Positions 1-13,020 of a DNA stretch of 64,000 nt are shown one piece after another. The notes beneath the pieces are model-generated. The model saw nothing but the letters and a program-made list of their open reading frames with translations, ran no database searches and was not told where the DNA came from. The DNA comes from Cololabis saira. Its lineage: Eukaryota; Chordata; Actinopteri; Beloniformes; Belonidae. The position numbers were made by a program, and so were the translations under genes. The stretch is taken from positions 33,382,660 to 33,446,659 of the forward strand of contig NC_084599.1 in assembly GCF_033807715.1 (NCBI RefSeq). Direction: 5' to 3'. The first letter of the stretch is position 1, and each line of letters starts with the position of its first letter.

Positions 1-117
1 AGTGTGGAGTAATCCAAAAGTAATGTAACTAGTAATGTAACTAGTTACTTTCAGCAACCAGTAAAGTAACTAGTTATATGTAATGTATTACTTTTTTGAG
101 TAACTACCCCAACACTG
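1..117. mobile_element. hAT-like DNA transposon, one end only
   Basis: The window opens inside a repeat rich in AGTAACTAGTTACTTT-type motifs. It ends at 117 with CCCCAACACTG, whose reverse complement CAGTGTTGGGG looks like a hAT terminal inverted repeat. The other end lies before base 1, so the target duplication cannot be tested; GGTATTAT (118-125) would be its right copy. No coding sequence is visible, so it is probably non-autonomous. Confidence 0.6.
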
Positions 118-681
118 GGTATTATACCAAACCCAGCAGTAACTATCTAACCCCTGGGTTGAGACTGTGATTCGTTGCAATTCCTCAACTGGCCGCTAGA
201 GGCTGGCTCCGAAAGCGAGTCGATTTCTATTGACTCCTGTGTTAAAACATCCAACTTTAGAGCAGAAATAAACATATTTAAAGCCTGACTCAAAAAAACG
301 CCTTGGTCTCAATTGTTGGATTTCACACCCATGAAAACACTAAGAGGGATGATTTTTTTTGTACCACACAAGGAGTATTTATATAAAGCATTGCATTTAT
401 TTCTAATATGATTTATCAACTGTTGGCTCAGCAAATGGCTAGCCACTACCACTTCCTCATCCATAATCGTCATGGGGCAGCGGTTAGTGAAGCAACCAGC
501 TGTTTGTCCTAACCCAGTGTCGGCTAAATCCAACAGTAATTTTTTTTTCACCAACGCAAACATGTTAAACTGTATATTCTGCGTTGAGATATTTCAGCTG
601 TGATCCACTGAAGGACCTGGCAGCCAGGTGACTTTGATCGACATATGGTGGACACCTTCCTGTTGGCTTCTTGAGCAACAT
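118..681. other. intergenic, no feature recognised
   Basis: I see no gene or clear repeat here. The minus-strand open frame at 309-563 has no recognisable domain and crosses T-rich runs, so I treat it as chance. Confidence 0.5.
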
Positions 682-973
682 GGCTGCGCCCAGTACTCGA
701 GTTGTAAAAAACAATCAGGGGGGATGGTGGATTTTATCATATGGGGACAGATCATTTATGCTGATTACAAATAATATAATATAATATATTACAAATAATG
801 ACCAAAACACCTGCAGAAATACTACAGGAATGGCATAGCAGCAGTTAAATGCAGCCTTCTGTAAGCTTTAAATATCCACTGGACTTATATCAAATACATC
901 AAAACACAAAAATAAAAAAGTTTTCTGAACTTATCAATATGACTCTGTCCTTCACAGGATAAGTAAAATGGAT

Positions 974-1285
974 CACTGCAAAAACTCAAAATCTTAACAA
1001 GAATATTTGTCTTATTTCTAGCTAAAATGTCTCATTTTAGTAAAAAAATCTCATTACACTTAAAACAAGACTCATCACTGTAAAAAACAACAATTTTCAC
1101 CTGTTTCAAGTAGATTTTCACTTGAAATAAGTAGAAAAATCTGCCAGTGGAACAAGATTTTTTTGTTTGTAATAAGAAGATAAATCTTGTCCCACTGGCA
1201 GATTTTTCTACTTATTTCAAGTGAAAATTTACTTTAAACAGGTGAAAATTGTCAAATAAGTTATTTTTCTGGTGATGACTCTAAA
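974..1285. mobile_element. CACTGCAAAAA-type foldback MITE, copy A (3'-incomplete)
   Basis: It starts CACTGCAAAAACTCAAAATC and follows the copy at 44557-44821 closely through the ACACTTAAAACAAGACTCATCAC segment. Its centre then differs by carrying a large hairpin, and the right inverted repeat is missing: after GGTGATGACTCTAAA no GTTTTTGCAGTG end follows. It has no coding capacity. The pair of copies shows that the family varies in its central module. Confidence 0.65.
1091..1251. repeat. large imperfect hairpin inside MITE copy A
   Basis: CAATTTTCACCTGTTTCAAG on the left is mirrored by the reverse complement at the right end, ending at AATTG (1251). The arms are about 70 nt with a few mismatches and a short T-rich loop near 1160-1180. 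Only part of the left arm survives in the related copy at 44.6 kb. Confidence 0.8.
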
Positions 1286-1445
1286 TGTTGAAATAGCAGT
1301 AAAACCACATTCATTGATGAAATGACATAAGGGATGGAAAGGGGGGGTGGCAGTTTTACAGGGGGGATGATTTTGACCGTTTTTATTTCAGGGGGGGATG
1401 CCACCCCCCCTCATCCCCCCTCAACTCCAGTACTGGCTGCGCCCC

Positions 1446-4293
1446 ATACGATGAAAAATGGACTTCAAAACTGCTCTTCAGAAACCAATGGGTCATGTGA
1501 CCTAATGCTTCGTTTATTGTTTTTTTTCTCTATTTTTAGTTTATGTATCAAACCAGTCAACTTCTACTTAGAAGGTGACTGCTTTAGTCCCAGAAAGAAA
1601 ATGATGGATATGCAGAATCTTATTAGATGTTTTTGAAAAACCATACTCCTTCGTGTAAAACTAAATATCAATGGCAAATTTTGTTTTAAAAAGGCAAAAG
1701 AAAAAGTGAAGTGAACGATAGACTGCACATTCCATCAAACCTAAGTTGTATTGTTTTCCTGAGTGTAGCAGAACCAGGGAAGGTGAAGAGTAAAAGTGAG
1801 AGGGCAAATTTGGACAGAGCTGGAAAGTAGTGGATCTAATTGCACTCTGTGTCTTTTATGAAAACAGTTTAACGTAATAACATATGTTATCGTTAATCAC
1901 CTTCTCATCGGGAGTGAACAGAGATCCAGACACAGCATCCCCAGTCATATATGAAGATACACTCATGCTTCAGCCCCTTCCCCTGGTGGCTCAAAGATTT
2001 CAATTTTGAAAGTTTGAGCATTCATACTTTAATATAATTTCACAGAGCACAAACTCCCCACAATGGTTCAGTGCTCCAACATGGTGGTTACGGTGGTCTT
2101 TCCTCCAGTGACGAGGTTTTTGCAACCCAGGTTAAGGATTCAGAGATTCTGGTTAACGACACTCAAGCCTCCTCTTCTTACATAGGTGCCATTAGAGCCT
2201 AATCTTACATGAAAGTGATGGACCAGACTCGCAGGGTTATCTGGTCCATCTTTTAATCATAAATGAGACCCCCCCCCCCCCTCTTCTTCTTCCCTTTACC
2301 TCCCTTCTTCCCTCTCTCCACCCACTGCCCTTTCTCCCCCTCTGTGGGTTAGGGAAAGTGCTGTCTCAGCGTTCTCCTCTTTCTCCCCAACCCCTCTACT
2401 CCTTCCTTCTTTCACTTTATGCTTTTCCAGCCCATCGCTGATCGGGGGCATCAGTTCCACTGGGATGAGTCCTCCAACACCACTTAGGAGCTGCAGCGCT
2501 CTCTACTTCTGCACAGGAGGAGAGAGGGGGAGGTTAAGGGGGTAGAGAGGTAAAATGAGGGTCACGCTGATGACGAGAGGCCTTAAAATGACTCTTAGGT
2601 CTTTGAAAAGTTTTTCAAGCAGACCTTACGGTTGGTATAGCGGTAAGTCTCCTCAAACATTATCTTTCTCCACTGGACATCAGTTCCCTCTGCAAAATCT
2701 CTCATTTTGAATCATTTTTACACACTCAGTCAAACATACTTATGCTGCTCGTACATTTTGGGATCTGTTACGTACACGAACAAGTTAGAAAAATGTAAGC
2801 AATACTGCTTGCAAAGTTTTGAGAGTGTTGCTTAAAGAAAGGCGATGACGCATTCTCACCTGCAGGCCAGAGCAGCGATTTCCAGCCCACATTAATATGC
2901 ACACACACCACCACCTCAGTGCCCCCTTGCCTTCAGTCATTGTCTCTCACTGCAGTCCTGGAGGGGGTAAACATCAAACTCCCTAAATTGGATGAAACAT
3001 TATGGGAAATATTATGAGGCAGCCTGCTGGTGTGATGGCTAGGGGCCTCTGGTTAATTGAGTTGTTGCCCGTGCTGCATACTGAACAGGCCCCGTACTTT
3101 GCAGACAAGTCGGTTAAGACATTGAAATCTCCTTTTAAAGTTTAATGTAGAGAGAAGGGTAAAGACTTTTGGCCCGTATCATTTCATATAATATGTTTAC
3201 AAATTATTATCAGACATTTAGTATTTCATAATTTACCGTTTCTACCAATTTCAAAGTCCATCCACAGCTGAAGTTTCTCGTGGTTACAAAACTTTCTCTG
3301 CCATTCAGTGAATGATTTCCTAGTTGAAAAATGTTTTCATCAGTTGGAAAATGAGGGCTGAGACTATAAAGGAGGGAGGAAAAAAGTAAAGGATTTGTTT
3401 TTTGATCATTATTGTGACAAAACGGAGGAGCAAATATACATGTTCTCCCTGTTGCACTGTTACTACCTTCATTTACACTTTGACTTTAGACACCTTCTGC
3501 TCTCTCATTTAGTGGAGTTCTCTTCGTCAGGACTCAACTCCCAACGCTGGATGAAATCTCCCCGACGCTGTGCCTCAGGAAAACCACCGCTATCTGCAAG
3601 GACCCAACACATCCTGCAGACCATTGCAGTCGGGAGAACAATAAATGGCCTACTGATCTCTTAAAACCAGACTGAATAACAGCTTTTTCTTTTGTCTCTG
3701 AACCAAACTAAAAAACAAATTAGACTGGACATACTGGCATTTGATAACCCACAGCAAATCTGCAGTACTTTGTTTTATGCTGCTAAATTGTGCGTGTAGG
3801 TCTAAGTTTAATACTGTACATTTGTATGAATGTGTGTGTATAAACATACTAGATTAGTATGTTCCTGTATATATTTTGAATTTTTGAGGGTACTTTCAAT
3901 TTTTACAAGTCATGCTCCTGCAGTTAAACACTTTACATGATGATCACACCAATATCTTGTTTTAATTTTTTTCATTTGGGTATATCAAGCTGCAAATGCA
4001 ATATCATTAACAGACAATCACATGTTCCACAATGACAGTAAAGGAAGATTCTGAGCATTTGATCGAGATCTGAATGAAATCCAGACTTTCTTATAAAGTG
4101 AATGAAAACAAGACAAACATAGAGTATTAACAGTTTTATTTAAAATAGTCACACACCAGTATAATGCCAACACAAGGACAATGATGCATATTGCATTTTA
4201 TTTTAATGTGAATTAATTGCTGTTATCATAAATTCTTAAGGCTGCTCCAAGCTTTCTTGTCAATTTCAGCACGTTAACCTATGACTGTTATTA
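1446..4293. other. intergenic, mostly unique sequence
   Basis: No gene was recognised in about 2.8 kb. A C13 run (2269-2281) opens a pyrimidine-rich stretch to about 2420, which is a simple-sequence feature. Short open frames at 3395-3664 and 3650-3847 overlap on opposite strands and have no recognisable domain. Confidence 0.5.
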
Positions 4294-4421
4294 AGAGATA
4301 AGATAAGATAAAATAATCCTTTATTATTCCCTCAATGGGGAAACTCACATGTTAGCAGCAGTACACTTAACACACACATGCAGGGAAGGGGGTAAAATAG
4401 TAAAAAATATATATAATTACA
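4294..4421 (-). mobile_element. LINE 3' end with (TTATC)n-type tail
   Basis: On the plus strand AGATAAGATAAGATAAAATAATCC is followed by TTTATTATTCCCTCAATGGGG. Fish non-LTR retrotransposon 3' ends of the L2/Rex1 type commonly have this arrangement of a GATAA-repeat tail and a sequence like CAATGGGGAAA. Read on the minus strand it is a 3'-UTR ending in a short tandem tail. The family name is uncertain and the 5' limit is not visible. Confidence 0.5.
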
Positions 4422-4996
4422 TCGTGATGGAAATAAAAGTAGTTCGAGTATTGTTGCAACTGTTTTACCAGGTTTTGTCTTACGAGTAGAAGAAACCTGA
4501 GAAATGTCTGGACGGTTATGTCCAGGCTCCTCGCAGCCTCTGAGGAGCTGTGAGCTTCCAGGCGGCTACTTCATCAACATTTCTTGGTGGGTCAGAGTCC
4601 TTCGCTGGCAGAGCACATCAATTCAGAGGGGACATCGATCACAGCCGCCTCTTGTCACACTGACCAGCTCATTAGCCGGACTTAATTTACGCTGAAGGAG
4701 CTGAGAGGGTTGCATGTCAGTCTTGTGGTGTGAATGAAGTTAGCTCAGGGAAAAGTACCTGCAGGATCCTTTTGATTCTGTAACTGTCCGAGTTAGGTAA
4801 GGTCAGATAAAAATCCTTTAAAATCTAACTGATTGTTTGCGCTGTTGCCTCACAGCTACAAGGTTTGTTTTAAATCCAAGCTCATGCTTTTCTGTGTAGT
4901 GTTTGCATGCTTGTTTTTTTCCAGGTACTCCAATTTCGTTGCACACTCTACACTAGCCAACCAGTATCTCCCTCTCAAATCAGTGGCTCAGCGACA

Positions 4997-5096
4997 GACT
5001 TGTGTAGACCTTAGTGACAAGCTGATGATCCAATCATTTGAATCAGGTGTGCTGGAGCAGAGACACATTTAAAACGTGCAAAAAAGCAAGGATTGG
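4997..5096. mobile_element. diverged relative of the 5114-5337 MITE
   Basis: CTTGTGTAGACCTTAGTGAC, GAATCAGGTGTGCTGGAGCA and ACATTTAAAACGTGCA line up in the same order with TGTGCAGACCTTGATAAC, GAATCAGGTGTGTTGGTGCA and ACATCTAAAACATGCA in the MITE just downstream. The terminal inverted repeats are not recognisable here, so it is an older half-copy or a related family. Confidence 0.5.
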
Positions 5097-5113
5097 AGGA
5101 CATCCCTCTAATC

Positions 5114-5337
5114 CAGTGTTTCTCAATCCTGGTCCTCGAGTACCACTGTCCTGCATGTTTTAGATGCTACCCTGCTTCAGCACACCGTGATAAAAGTACG
5201 TGTGTCATCAACAGAACTGTGCAGACCTTGATAACAAGCTAATGAGGACCTTTAATTAGAATCAGGTGTGTTGGTGCAGGGAAACATCTAAAACATGCAG
5301 GACAGTGGTACTCGAGGACCAGGATTGAGAAGCACTG
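5114..5337. mobile_element. 224-bp hAT-type MITE with perfect 8-bp target duplication
   Basis: It begins CAGTGTTTCTCAATCCTGG and ends with a near-perfect reverse complement, CCAGGATTGAGAAGCACTG. The inverted terminal regions run roughly 55 bp, to the CATGTTTTAGATG motif. CTCTAATC flanks both sides (5106-5113 and 5338-5345), which gives a perfect 8-bp duplication as expected of hAT transposition. It has no coding capacity. Confidence 0.9.
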
Positions 5338-5442
5338 CTCTAATCCATCCGTTTTTACGAACCTTGTTAATTTAGAAAAGTGTTGCCGACAACACACACT
5401 TAACTCAAAAGAAGAATTTCCTGTTTTAAATGCAATGTTATG

Positions 5443-5712
5443 CTAATTTCCATCCATCCATCCATTATCTATACCCGCTTTATCCTTTTGCAGGGTCTGC
5501 TGGAGCCTATCCCAGCTATTTTCAGGCGAGAGGCAGGGGTTACACCCTGGACAGGTCGCCAGTCCATCGCAGGGCCACATATACAGACAAACAACCAGAC
5601 ACACTCACACTCACACCTACAGGCAATTTAGAATCACCAATTAACCTAGCATGCATGTTTTTGGACTGTGGGAGGAAACCGGAGTACCCGGAGGAGAACA
5701 TCAGAACTCCAC
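5443..5712 (-). mobile_element. common teleost interspersed repeat, minus-strand copy
   Basis: It opens with (CCAT)n at the low-coordinate end, then CAGGGTCTGCTGGAGCCTAT, GTCGCCAGTCCATCGCAGGG and TTTGGACTGTGGGAGGAAAC. This is a very frequent fish repeat. Its TGGA-repeat tail shows it is a retroposed element read on the minus strand. It is cut at its 5' side near GAACTCCACACA. The open frames across it (5430-5804) are incidental. Confidence 0.75.
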
Positions 5713-5780
5713 ACAGTTATGCTAATTTGTTTACTCTTAAAACTTTCATGGGTTTCCAGACATTAAAATTAACAGCCATT

Positions 5781-5907
5781 GGCCCGGTTTCCCAGATCAG
5801 TTAAGTAGCTCTTAACAGCGAAAGACTTCTTTCACAGGCTCCTTAAGAAGGTTTGAAAGAAGTCTTTCGCTGTTAAGAGCTACTTAACTGATCTGGGAAA
5901 CCGGGCC
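5781..5907. mobile_element. palindromic MITE with identical 54-bp arms
   Basis: GGCCCGGTTTCCCAGATCAG starts an arm of 54 bp (5781-5834). Its exact reverse complement fills 5854-5907, with a 19-bp loop between. ATT flanks both ends (5778-5780 and 5908-5910), consistent with a 3-bp target duplication of the PIF/Harbinger sort, although 3 bp can match by chance. It has no coding capacity. Confidence 0.8.
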
Positions 5908-5911
5908 ATTG

Positions 5912-7705
<1,794 letters not shown>

Positions 7706-7984
7706 CCATACATATTTATGTCCAGGGCTCTGTTGTATGATGATGGTTAGATTTGATTTAAACAATAGAAATTATGGTTTTTGCTCACAATGCATCAAAT
7801 AATAGATTTTGAAAATCACTGAATTGGTATGTTTGATGTAATTCTGGTAAAACTGTGGCGATATGCGCATTGATTTGGTAATGCCCCAATATTCTCAACC
7901 TGAGTTTAGACAAAACTGTCCTCTCTCACAGCTACAGAGAAACTTAAACCCCTTTCCGATAAACGGTTTGACTCAACTTGCCTC

Positions 7985-8014
7985 GTCTTAGTCTTAGTCT
8001 TAGTCTTAGTCTTA
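7985..8014. repeat. (GTCTTA)5 hexanucleotide microsatellite
   Basis: Five consecutive GTCTTA units follow CCTC and precede GCCATC. Confidence 0.9.
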
Positions 8015-8080
8015 GCCATCTTCCATAACCGCACCTAAATGTGGGTGGGGCCTCGTTCTTGTTTTGTGTTGTCCTATTGA

Positions 8081-8834
8081 CAGAGGTGGGTAGTAACGAG
8101 TTACATTTACTCTGTTACATTTACTTGAGTAAGTTTTGTACTTTTAGGAGTAGTTTTGAATCACTATACTTTTTACTTTTACTTGAGTAGATTTGTGAAG
8201 AAGAAACTGTTACTCTTACTCCGCTACATTAGGCTACGTTAAGCTGTTACTTTTCTTTTATCCCTTTTATCCGCGTACGCGTAAATCTCATGACATCACT
8301 GGGTGATTCTTTGGGAAAAATGTTTGTTTTTGCATGTTTTGTCACATTTACACAGACTCAAACACACACAGAGTTTCTATGAGTTCATGGGCTTGTTCTA
8401 GTTCTGCCTGGTTAAAAAAGAAAAGTACAAAGGCTTGAAATTTTGTGCTACTTGTGCTTAATTTCTTTTTTTAATTCTGTTATTTTATTTATTTTACTAT
8501 TTATTAAAGTACTTACATTTACTTTAAGATTATTTTAATTTAAGCTATTTTTTATTTTTTATTAATCTTAATTAATTTTATTATTTTATTGATTTAATTT
8601 GCCTGAAGATGATTATTTTGTACTTTTGTCTGTTTGAATGGTTGTGTTAAAATAATAAATCAGACGTTACTCGACAGTTACTCAGTACTTGAGTAGTTTT
8701 TTCACCAAGTACTTTTTTACTTTTACTCAAGTAATTATTTGGATGACTACTTTTTACTTCTACTTGAGTCATATTATTCTGAAGTAACAGTACTTTTACT
8801 TGAGTACAATTTTTGGCTACTCTACCCACCTCTG
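8081..8834. mobile_element. 754-bp non-autonomous hAT element, TIR CAGAGGTGGGTAG
   Basis: Left end CAGAGGTGGGTAGTAACGAG; right end GGCTACTCTACCCACCTCTG. The flanks are CCTATTGA (8073-8080) and CCTATCGA (8835-8842), an 8-bp duplication with one mismatch. Both ends carry dense ACTTGAGTA and TTTTACTTTTAC motifs, which are subterminal repeats typical of transposase-binding regions in hAT elements. The interior is AT-rich with no transposase frame; the open frames at 8647-8829 and 8739-8945 fall in these subterminal repeats. Confidence 0.88.
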
Positions 8835-8842
8835 CCTATCGA

Positions 8843-10785
8843 GCTCTGCCTGGATGTGGTGGTCGTCCACGAGGCACAGAGACGTGTGGACCTCCTCGTT
8901 GCACCACAGAGGTTAGCTCTAAAGGCTCTGTTGATGCGTTTTTAAATATAGCGAGTGTGAAGGAGTTGCAAGACTAGTGGCCAAGCCAGGCTGAGTTGGT
9001 ACTTGTGGAAAAGCCCCTTGGTGCATTACATCTGTTCAGATATGACAGCACTTCTCTCCACCTCTCCTCCCTGGCTCCACCCTCCTCCCACCACCAACTG
9101 ATCAATGCCCGATGAGGAACTGAAGGGGGGGGAATGGTAATATAGAAAAAAGAATGTTGATTCCAGCTGAATTGACCCCCCGCTGCAGCTGGAGATTAGA
9201 GGATCGGCCCCTCACCCCTTCCTCACCTGGACTTCATTACTCCTTAAGATGTGCTAGGTTGTAACAATGCATGATAACAAAGCGGCTTTTGTTTTTAATT
9301 TGGCTAACAGGAAGTTTCTGCCCTGGAGGCTCAAGTGAAGACAGTCACCAACAGAAGTGGCCAACATGTTTAAATCCCCTTTACCGGTGTGACCCCTGAC
9401 CCAGCCTCAGTTAAAAGGTCAGACAAAACTTACCTCTGTGAATAAACTGGCCTCTTTTAAAGTTGTCACGTTAATAATTGCCTGCAGTCTGTGATGATAA
9501 AGTAGTACATTTTTAATTAACTGAAAGCAACCGTGGTTGGCTTACTGGAAGTCACAGTTAACAACTTCCTTTTTGCATGTAATCGTTGTGGAGCCTTCAG
9601 TACTTGGTGATATCTGGAAACAACAAGGGAAATTATACGGAAATTGTGATTAATGATTGAATGATTAATTCATCATATTTTTTGCTAAATCATGAAAATA
9701 TGTACATGTCAAATACAAAGATTACATTTTGTAAAAGCGTTGGAAAGAATACAAAACACAGCTCAAAGTTCATGCTTTTTTTAATTAATTAATTAATTTT
9801 AATGTTGATACAGTTTCTTGAGGTATTTATGGAAATGTCTATGAGATGTTAAGGTCAGAATACCACATGTACAAGTATCAAAGTATTCATTTCAACCATG
9901 GTATTACACCTCTGTAGAAAGCAGACAGTTATAAGGGGTGGAGCCAGGTGGAGGTGGCGTGCATACAACTAACTACACTCTCTTTGTAGTTAGTTTTTAA
10001 GCTTTGTGATTCAGAAGAACAATAAATCGCACACAACTGGAAGTGGGGTGGTGCAAAAGATCAGGAGTCTGGATTGTTTCTCTCATATCTGGGTCTGTGA
10101 TGTCACAGGAACCTGTGAACATGAGCCACCTGCTGAAGGACATATTCTCAGATTTAAGCAGCTTTAAACAAAATGACGGGATTGTTTTGTTAAAAGTTTT
10201 AAACTTGATGATAGATGTGCTGAAGCACTCAAAATAAAGAAAAACATTTCCTTCACATTTTGTTCTTGTTACAGTAAATAAACCATTGTCAATGGATTCA
10301 TTTTTCATGATTATGATTAAAAGATCTGGGAAAAGCAATCATTAAATTAATATTATACACATACATTATAAAAGCATATACTGTAGCTCAAAGTTTAAAA
10401 AATGTACTGACATAACCAGAAGACTCAGATTTGGTCCATAAAGGAAACATTGACAGAATAAGAGGCACTGAAGCTCTGCAGCTAGACGAAACACTCCCAA
10501 ACTATCGAGTCCGGATGCCTCCTCATTATTTATGCAGAATCCAGCGTCTTCATGTAAACCAAGAGAGGAAGGCAGGAGAGGCAAGCGAATGTTTTCCACA
10601 CAGTAATGAAAGTCAAATTCACCCGGGTACTTGGAAACACTACACACACTGCAGCTATTAAAAGTCAATCGGGGTGTCTGCTGCGTAAACAAATAGCTAT
10701 GATTATTCCAACCTGCCATCCTCCGACAGCATTTAAACATCCTTCAATTAGGCTGCCCCAAAACACACTCGCAGCCCAAACAGAG
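8843..10785. other. intergenic, nothing recognised
   Basis: Unique sequence with a short (AATT)n run at 9783-9796. Frames at 9997-10338 (minus) and 10366-10740 (minus) have no domain I recognise and overlap plus-strand frames. I do not call genes here. Confidence 0.45.
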
Positions 10786-10818
10786 CTCTCTCTCTCTCTC
10801 TCCCTCTCTCTCTGTCTC
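10786..10818. repeat. (CT)n microsatellite, interrupted
   Basis: TCTCTCTCTC runs broken by CC and TG. Confidence 0.9.
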
Positions 10819-12417
10819 TAACTCTCTGTCACGTACCGTCACTCCCACCGTGCAGCCCCTGCTACCCCTGCAGCCGCACACCTTTCACTCATCATGATGT
10901 GTCAACTGTTTGCAAGAGAGGGAGCAAAGATGGTCGGCACTTTGACCCGCGCCGCGACGGCAATGGCGTGTAAGACACACGGGCCTCATTGTTTGTGGGA
11001 TGGATCAATCACGAAACACCTTAGGGTCTTTTCCTGAACTTTGGTCACCCAGCTGGGTGGGTAGGGTTTGTTAGCAGAAGATCAAGAGATGAAGAAAGCC
11101 ATGAGTAAACAGAAGCATGCCTCTGTGCTTTCTCTTTGGGAAACTTTCATTATTTTTCTCTCACAATAACCAACTTGTTTAGTGTGGAAATCTTTAAATG
11201 CAAAAACTCCAGCTGACCCAATATGTGTCCAACGGTCCTCTTTTGCACTACCTCCGCATCAAAACTGGACAGGATTGGGTGTCATTGTAAGATAACACTA
11301 TATGGTCAAGCATATTGGATTCCATCTGACTGAATCTTAAAATTAAGCTTAAAATCATGGGATCACAACTGCTGCATTCATCCAGACTGACAGCGATATC
11401 AGCGCACTAGATACAGCCATTTACTTAGTTTTCCTGTTTTCACCTTTTCTCAGCATATACTACATCTGAAATTTAATGTCACAACTGAAGATTTTCCTCC
11501 TTTGGATTTCCAAACCTTAATTTAATCATGAACTTATTCAACTATAATTTAAGTTGAATCATATACTTTGTGAAACATGTGAGAGCCCAACAAGTTACAA
11601 CAGCCCTGCCTCAAACCAGGCCTCTCAGTTTCCTCAACATCACAGACATGGCGGACAGTAATCCAATTGATTATCATTAACTGTTCAGCCCATGTGATTG
11701 AATTTATGCCCAAATCCAATATATGTGGTATTTTCTCAAGGAATAAGTCTGTTCAAAGTGAAAACACATATTTAAGTGCCACCAATTCAGCCAGCAGTAA
11801 TTCCAAGTTGGAGAGGCTTGCAGCCTTATGTAGGCCAATTTTATTTGAAGGGGAGGTATTGAGCGACTTGCAGGCTCCGTCTATCCGTTCAGAGTCACTC
11901 AGCTGAAAAATTCCTGCCACCAAAGTCTTAATTTGAAGCATGCCGATTTCAAAACAAGCTAATTTGATCCAACCAGGATGTAAAAAGGTAGCATTCACAA
12001 TCATCATCAAAAGCAACTGTTGTCACAACTTAGACCATTTCATCCATTCAAGGAAATGTTGAATGCACAATTCTTCACTTGACGCAATAAAACAATTAAA
12101 GATTTTGATCCTCTTAAGGACCAAAGGGATGAATAAACTGTGATGCTGGGGTGTCTGAATCACTTTTGTCACTCTGCGTGCAGTTTAACTTATAAAAGCA
12201 AGCCTAAGCTGAAGCTGTAACAGTCCTTAGATCAGGGGTCTGATCCTTTGTGCATATGTAAGTCAACGGGCAGAAATGTGCAGTGCAGTGCAGTGCGTTT
12301 TACCCTTCATCATTTCAACTTAATATACATGGAAAGGTTTCCGTTGCCTCCTATCAACAACACTCCACAGAGAAAAGGCATCAACAAGTCACTGCTGACC
12401 AGACTTTGTTATGATAT
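10819..12417. other. intergenic, nothing recognised
   Basis: Mostly unique DNA with no strong open frame. A short GTGCAGTGCAGTGCAGTGCG run sits near 12280. Frames at 11667-11906 and 11753-12016 are opposite-strand shadows without recognisable domains. Confidence 0.45.
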
Positions 12418-12530
12418 GAATCTTTATTTCGGCTTGTACAGAACAAGATGAAAAGGAAGAAAAAAAACAACATTTCTTTTGCCGAAAAGGTGTAGGCTGA
12501 AGCCGTAGCTTATAGTGCCTACCCTTTTTT
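12418..12530 (-). mobile_element. possible LINE 3'-UTR fragment
   Basis: AATCTTTATTTCGGCTTGTA followed by AAAAGGTGTAGGCTGAAGCC and TGCCTACCCTTTTTT resembles a recurrent fish retrotransposon 3' end read on the minus strand, with AATAAAG as the polyadenylation-like signal. I recognise the style but cannot name the family. Confidence 0.35.
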
Positions 12531-13012
12531 CTTATGATCAGCAAAAATATGAGACATTAGTTTAATTTTTTTAATTCAGGATGAGAAATATGTACTTTTT
12601 TTTACTCTCCTCACTCCCTGGGGATAGAAAGAGTACATCATTTTAATCAGACTGGTTTTTGTTTGCTCTGTTGCACAAGAGCAGATGGAGCAGAGGTGAT
12701 GATTCTCCATCAAAACCATGATAAACTGCTATTGTAATAAACTGCTGTGAATAATAAGCTACAAACAGTTGGATTTGCACATGTAAGAACTGTAGATATA
12801 CTATTGAATAGTAAGTAAAAAATAACTGTTTAGAAGAGATTTTATATAAAAATAATTAAAAGCTGCACAAAGGACTTTATGTCTTGTTTAAATACCAGTT
12901 TCAATTTCATTTGAAGGTATATTTGATGACTCTTATGGAAGCTTCAGCTACTATTCTCGTCTCCCGTTCCTGCTACCAGCATCCCAGATGTTTCTTGTAT
13001 CGCTTTTTATCA
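12531..13012. other. intergenic, AT-rich
   Basis: No feature is supported in this stretch. Confidence 0.5.
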
Positions 13013-13020
13013 CACTTCAG

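Larger units (their letters stand above)
682..1445. mobile_element. putative TIR DNA element with a nested MITE
   Basis: The left side (GGCTGCGCCCAGTACTCGAG from 682, then GGGGGGATGG near 718-727) resembles the reverse complement of the right side (TCAACTCCAGTACTGGCTGC at 1431-1440 and the CCCCCC-rich stretch before it). This suggests terminal inverted repeats around 760 bp. G-rich and C-rich runs at 1339-1430 form part of the right end. A different MITE lies inside (974-1285). I could not define a target duplication, so the boundaries are approximate and the superfamily is unknown. Confidence 0.35.

Noticed and set aside
5430..5804. 124-codon plus-strand frame
   Set aside because: It is the antisense of a dispersed retroposed repeat.
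10366..10740. 124-codon minus-strand frame as a secreted protein gene
   Set aside because: No signal peptide or family motif, opposing frames of similar size, and no splice or promoter support.
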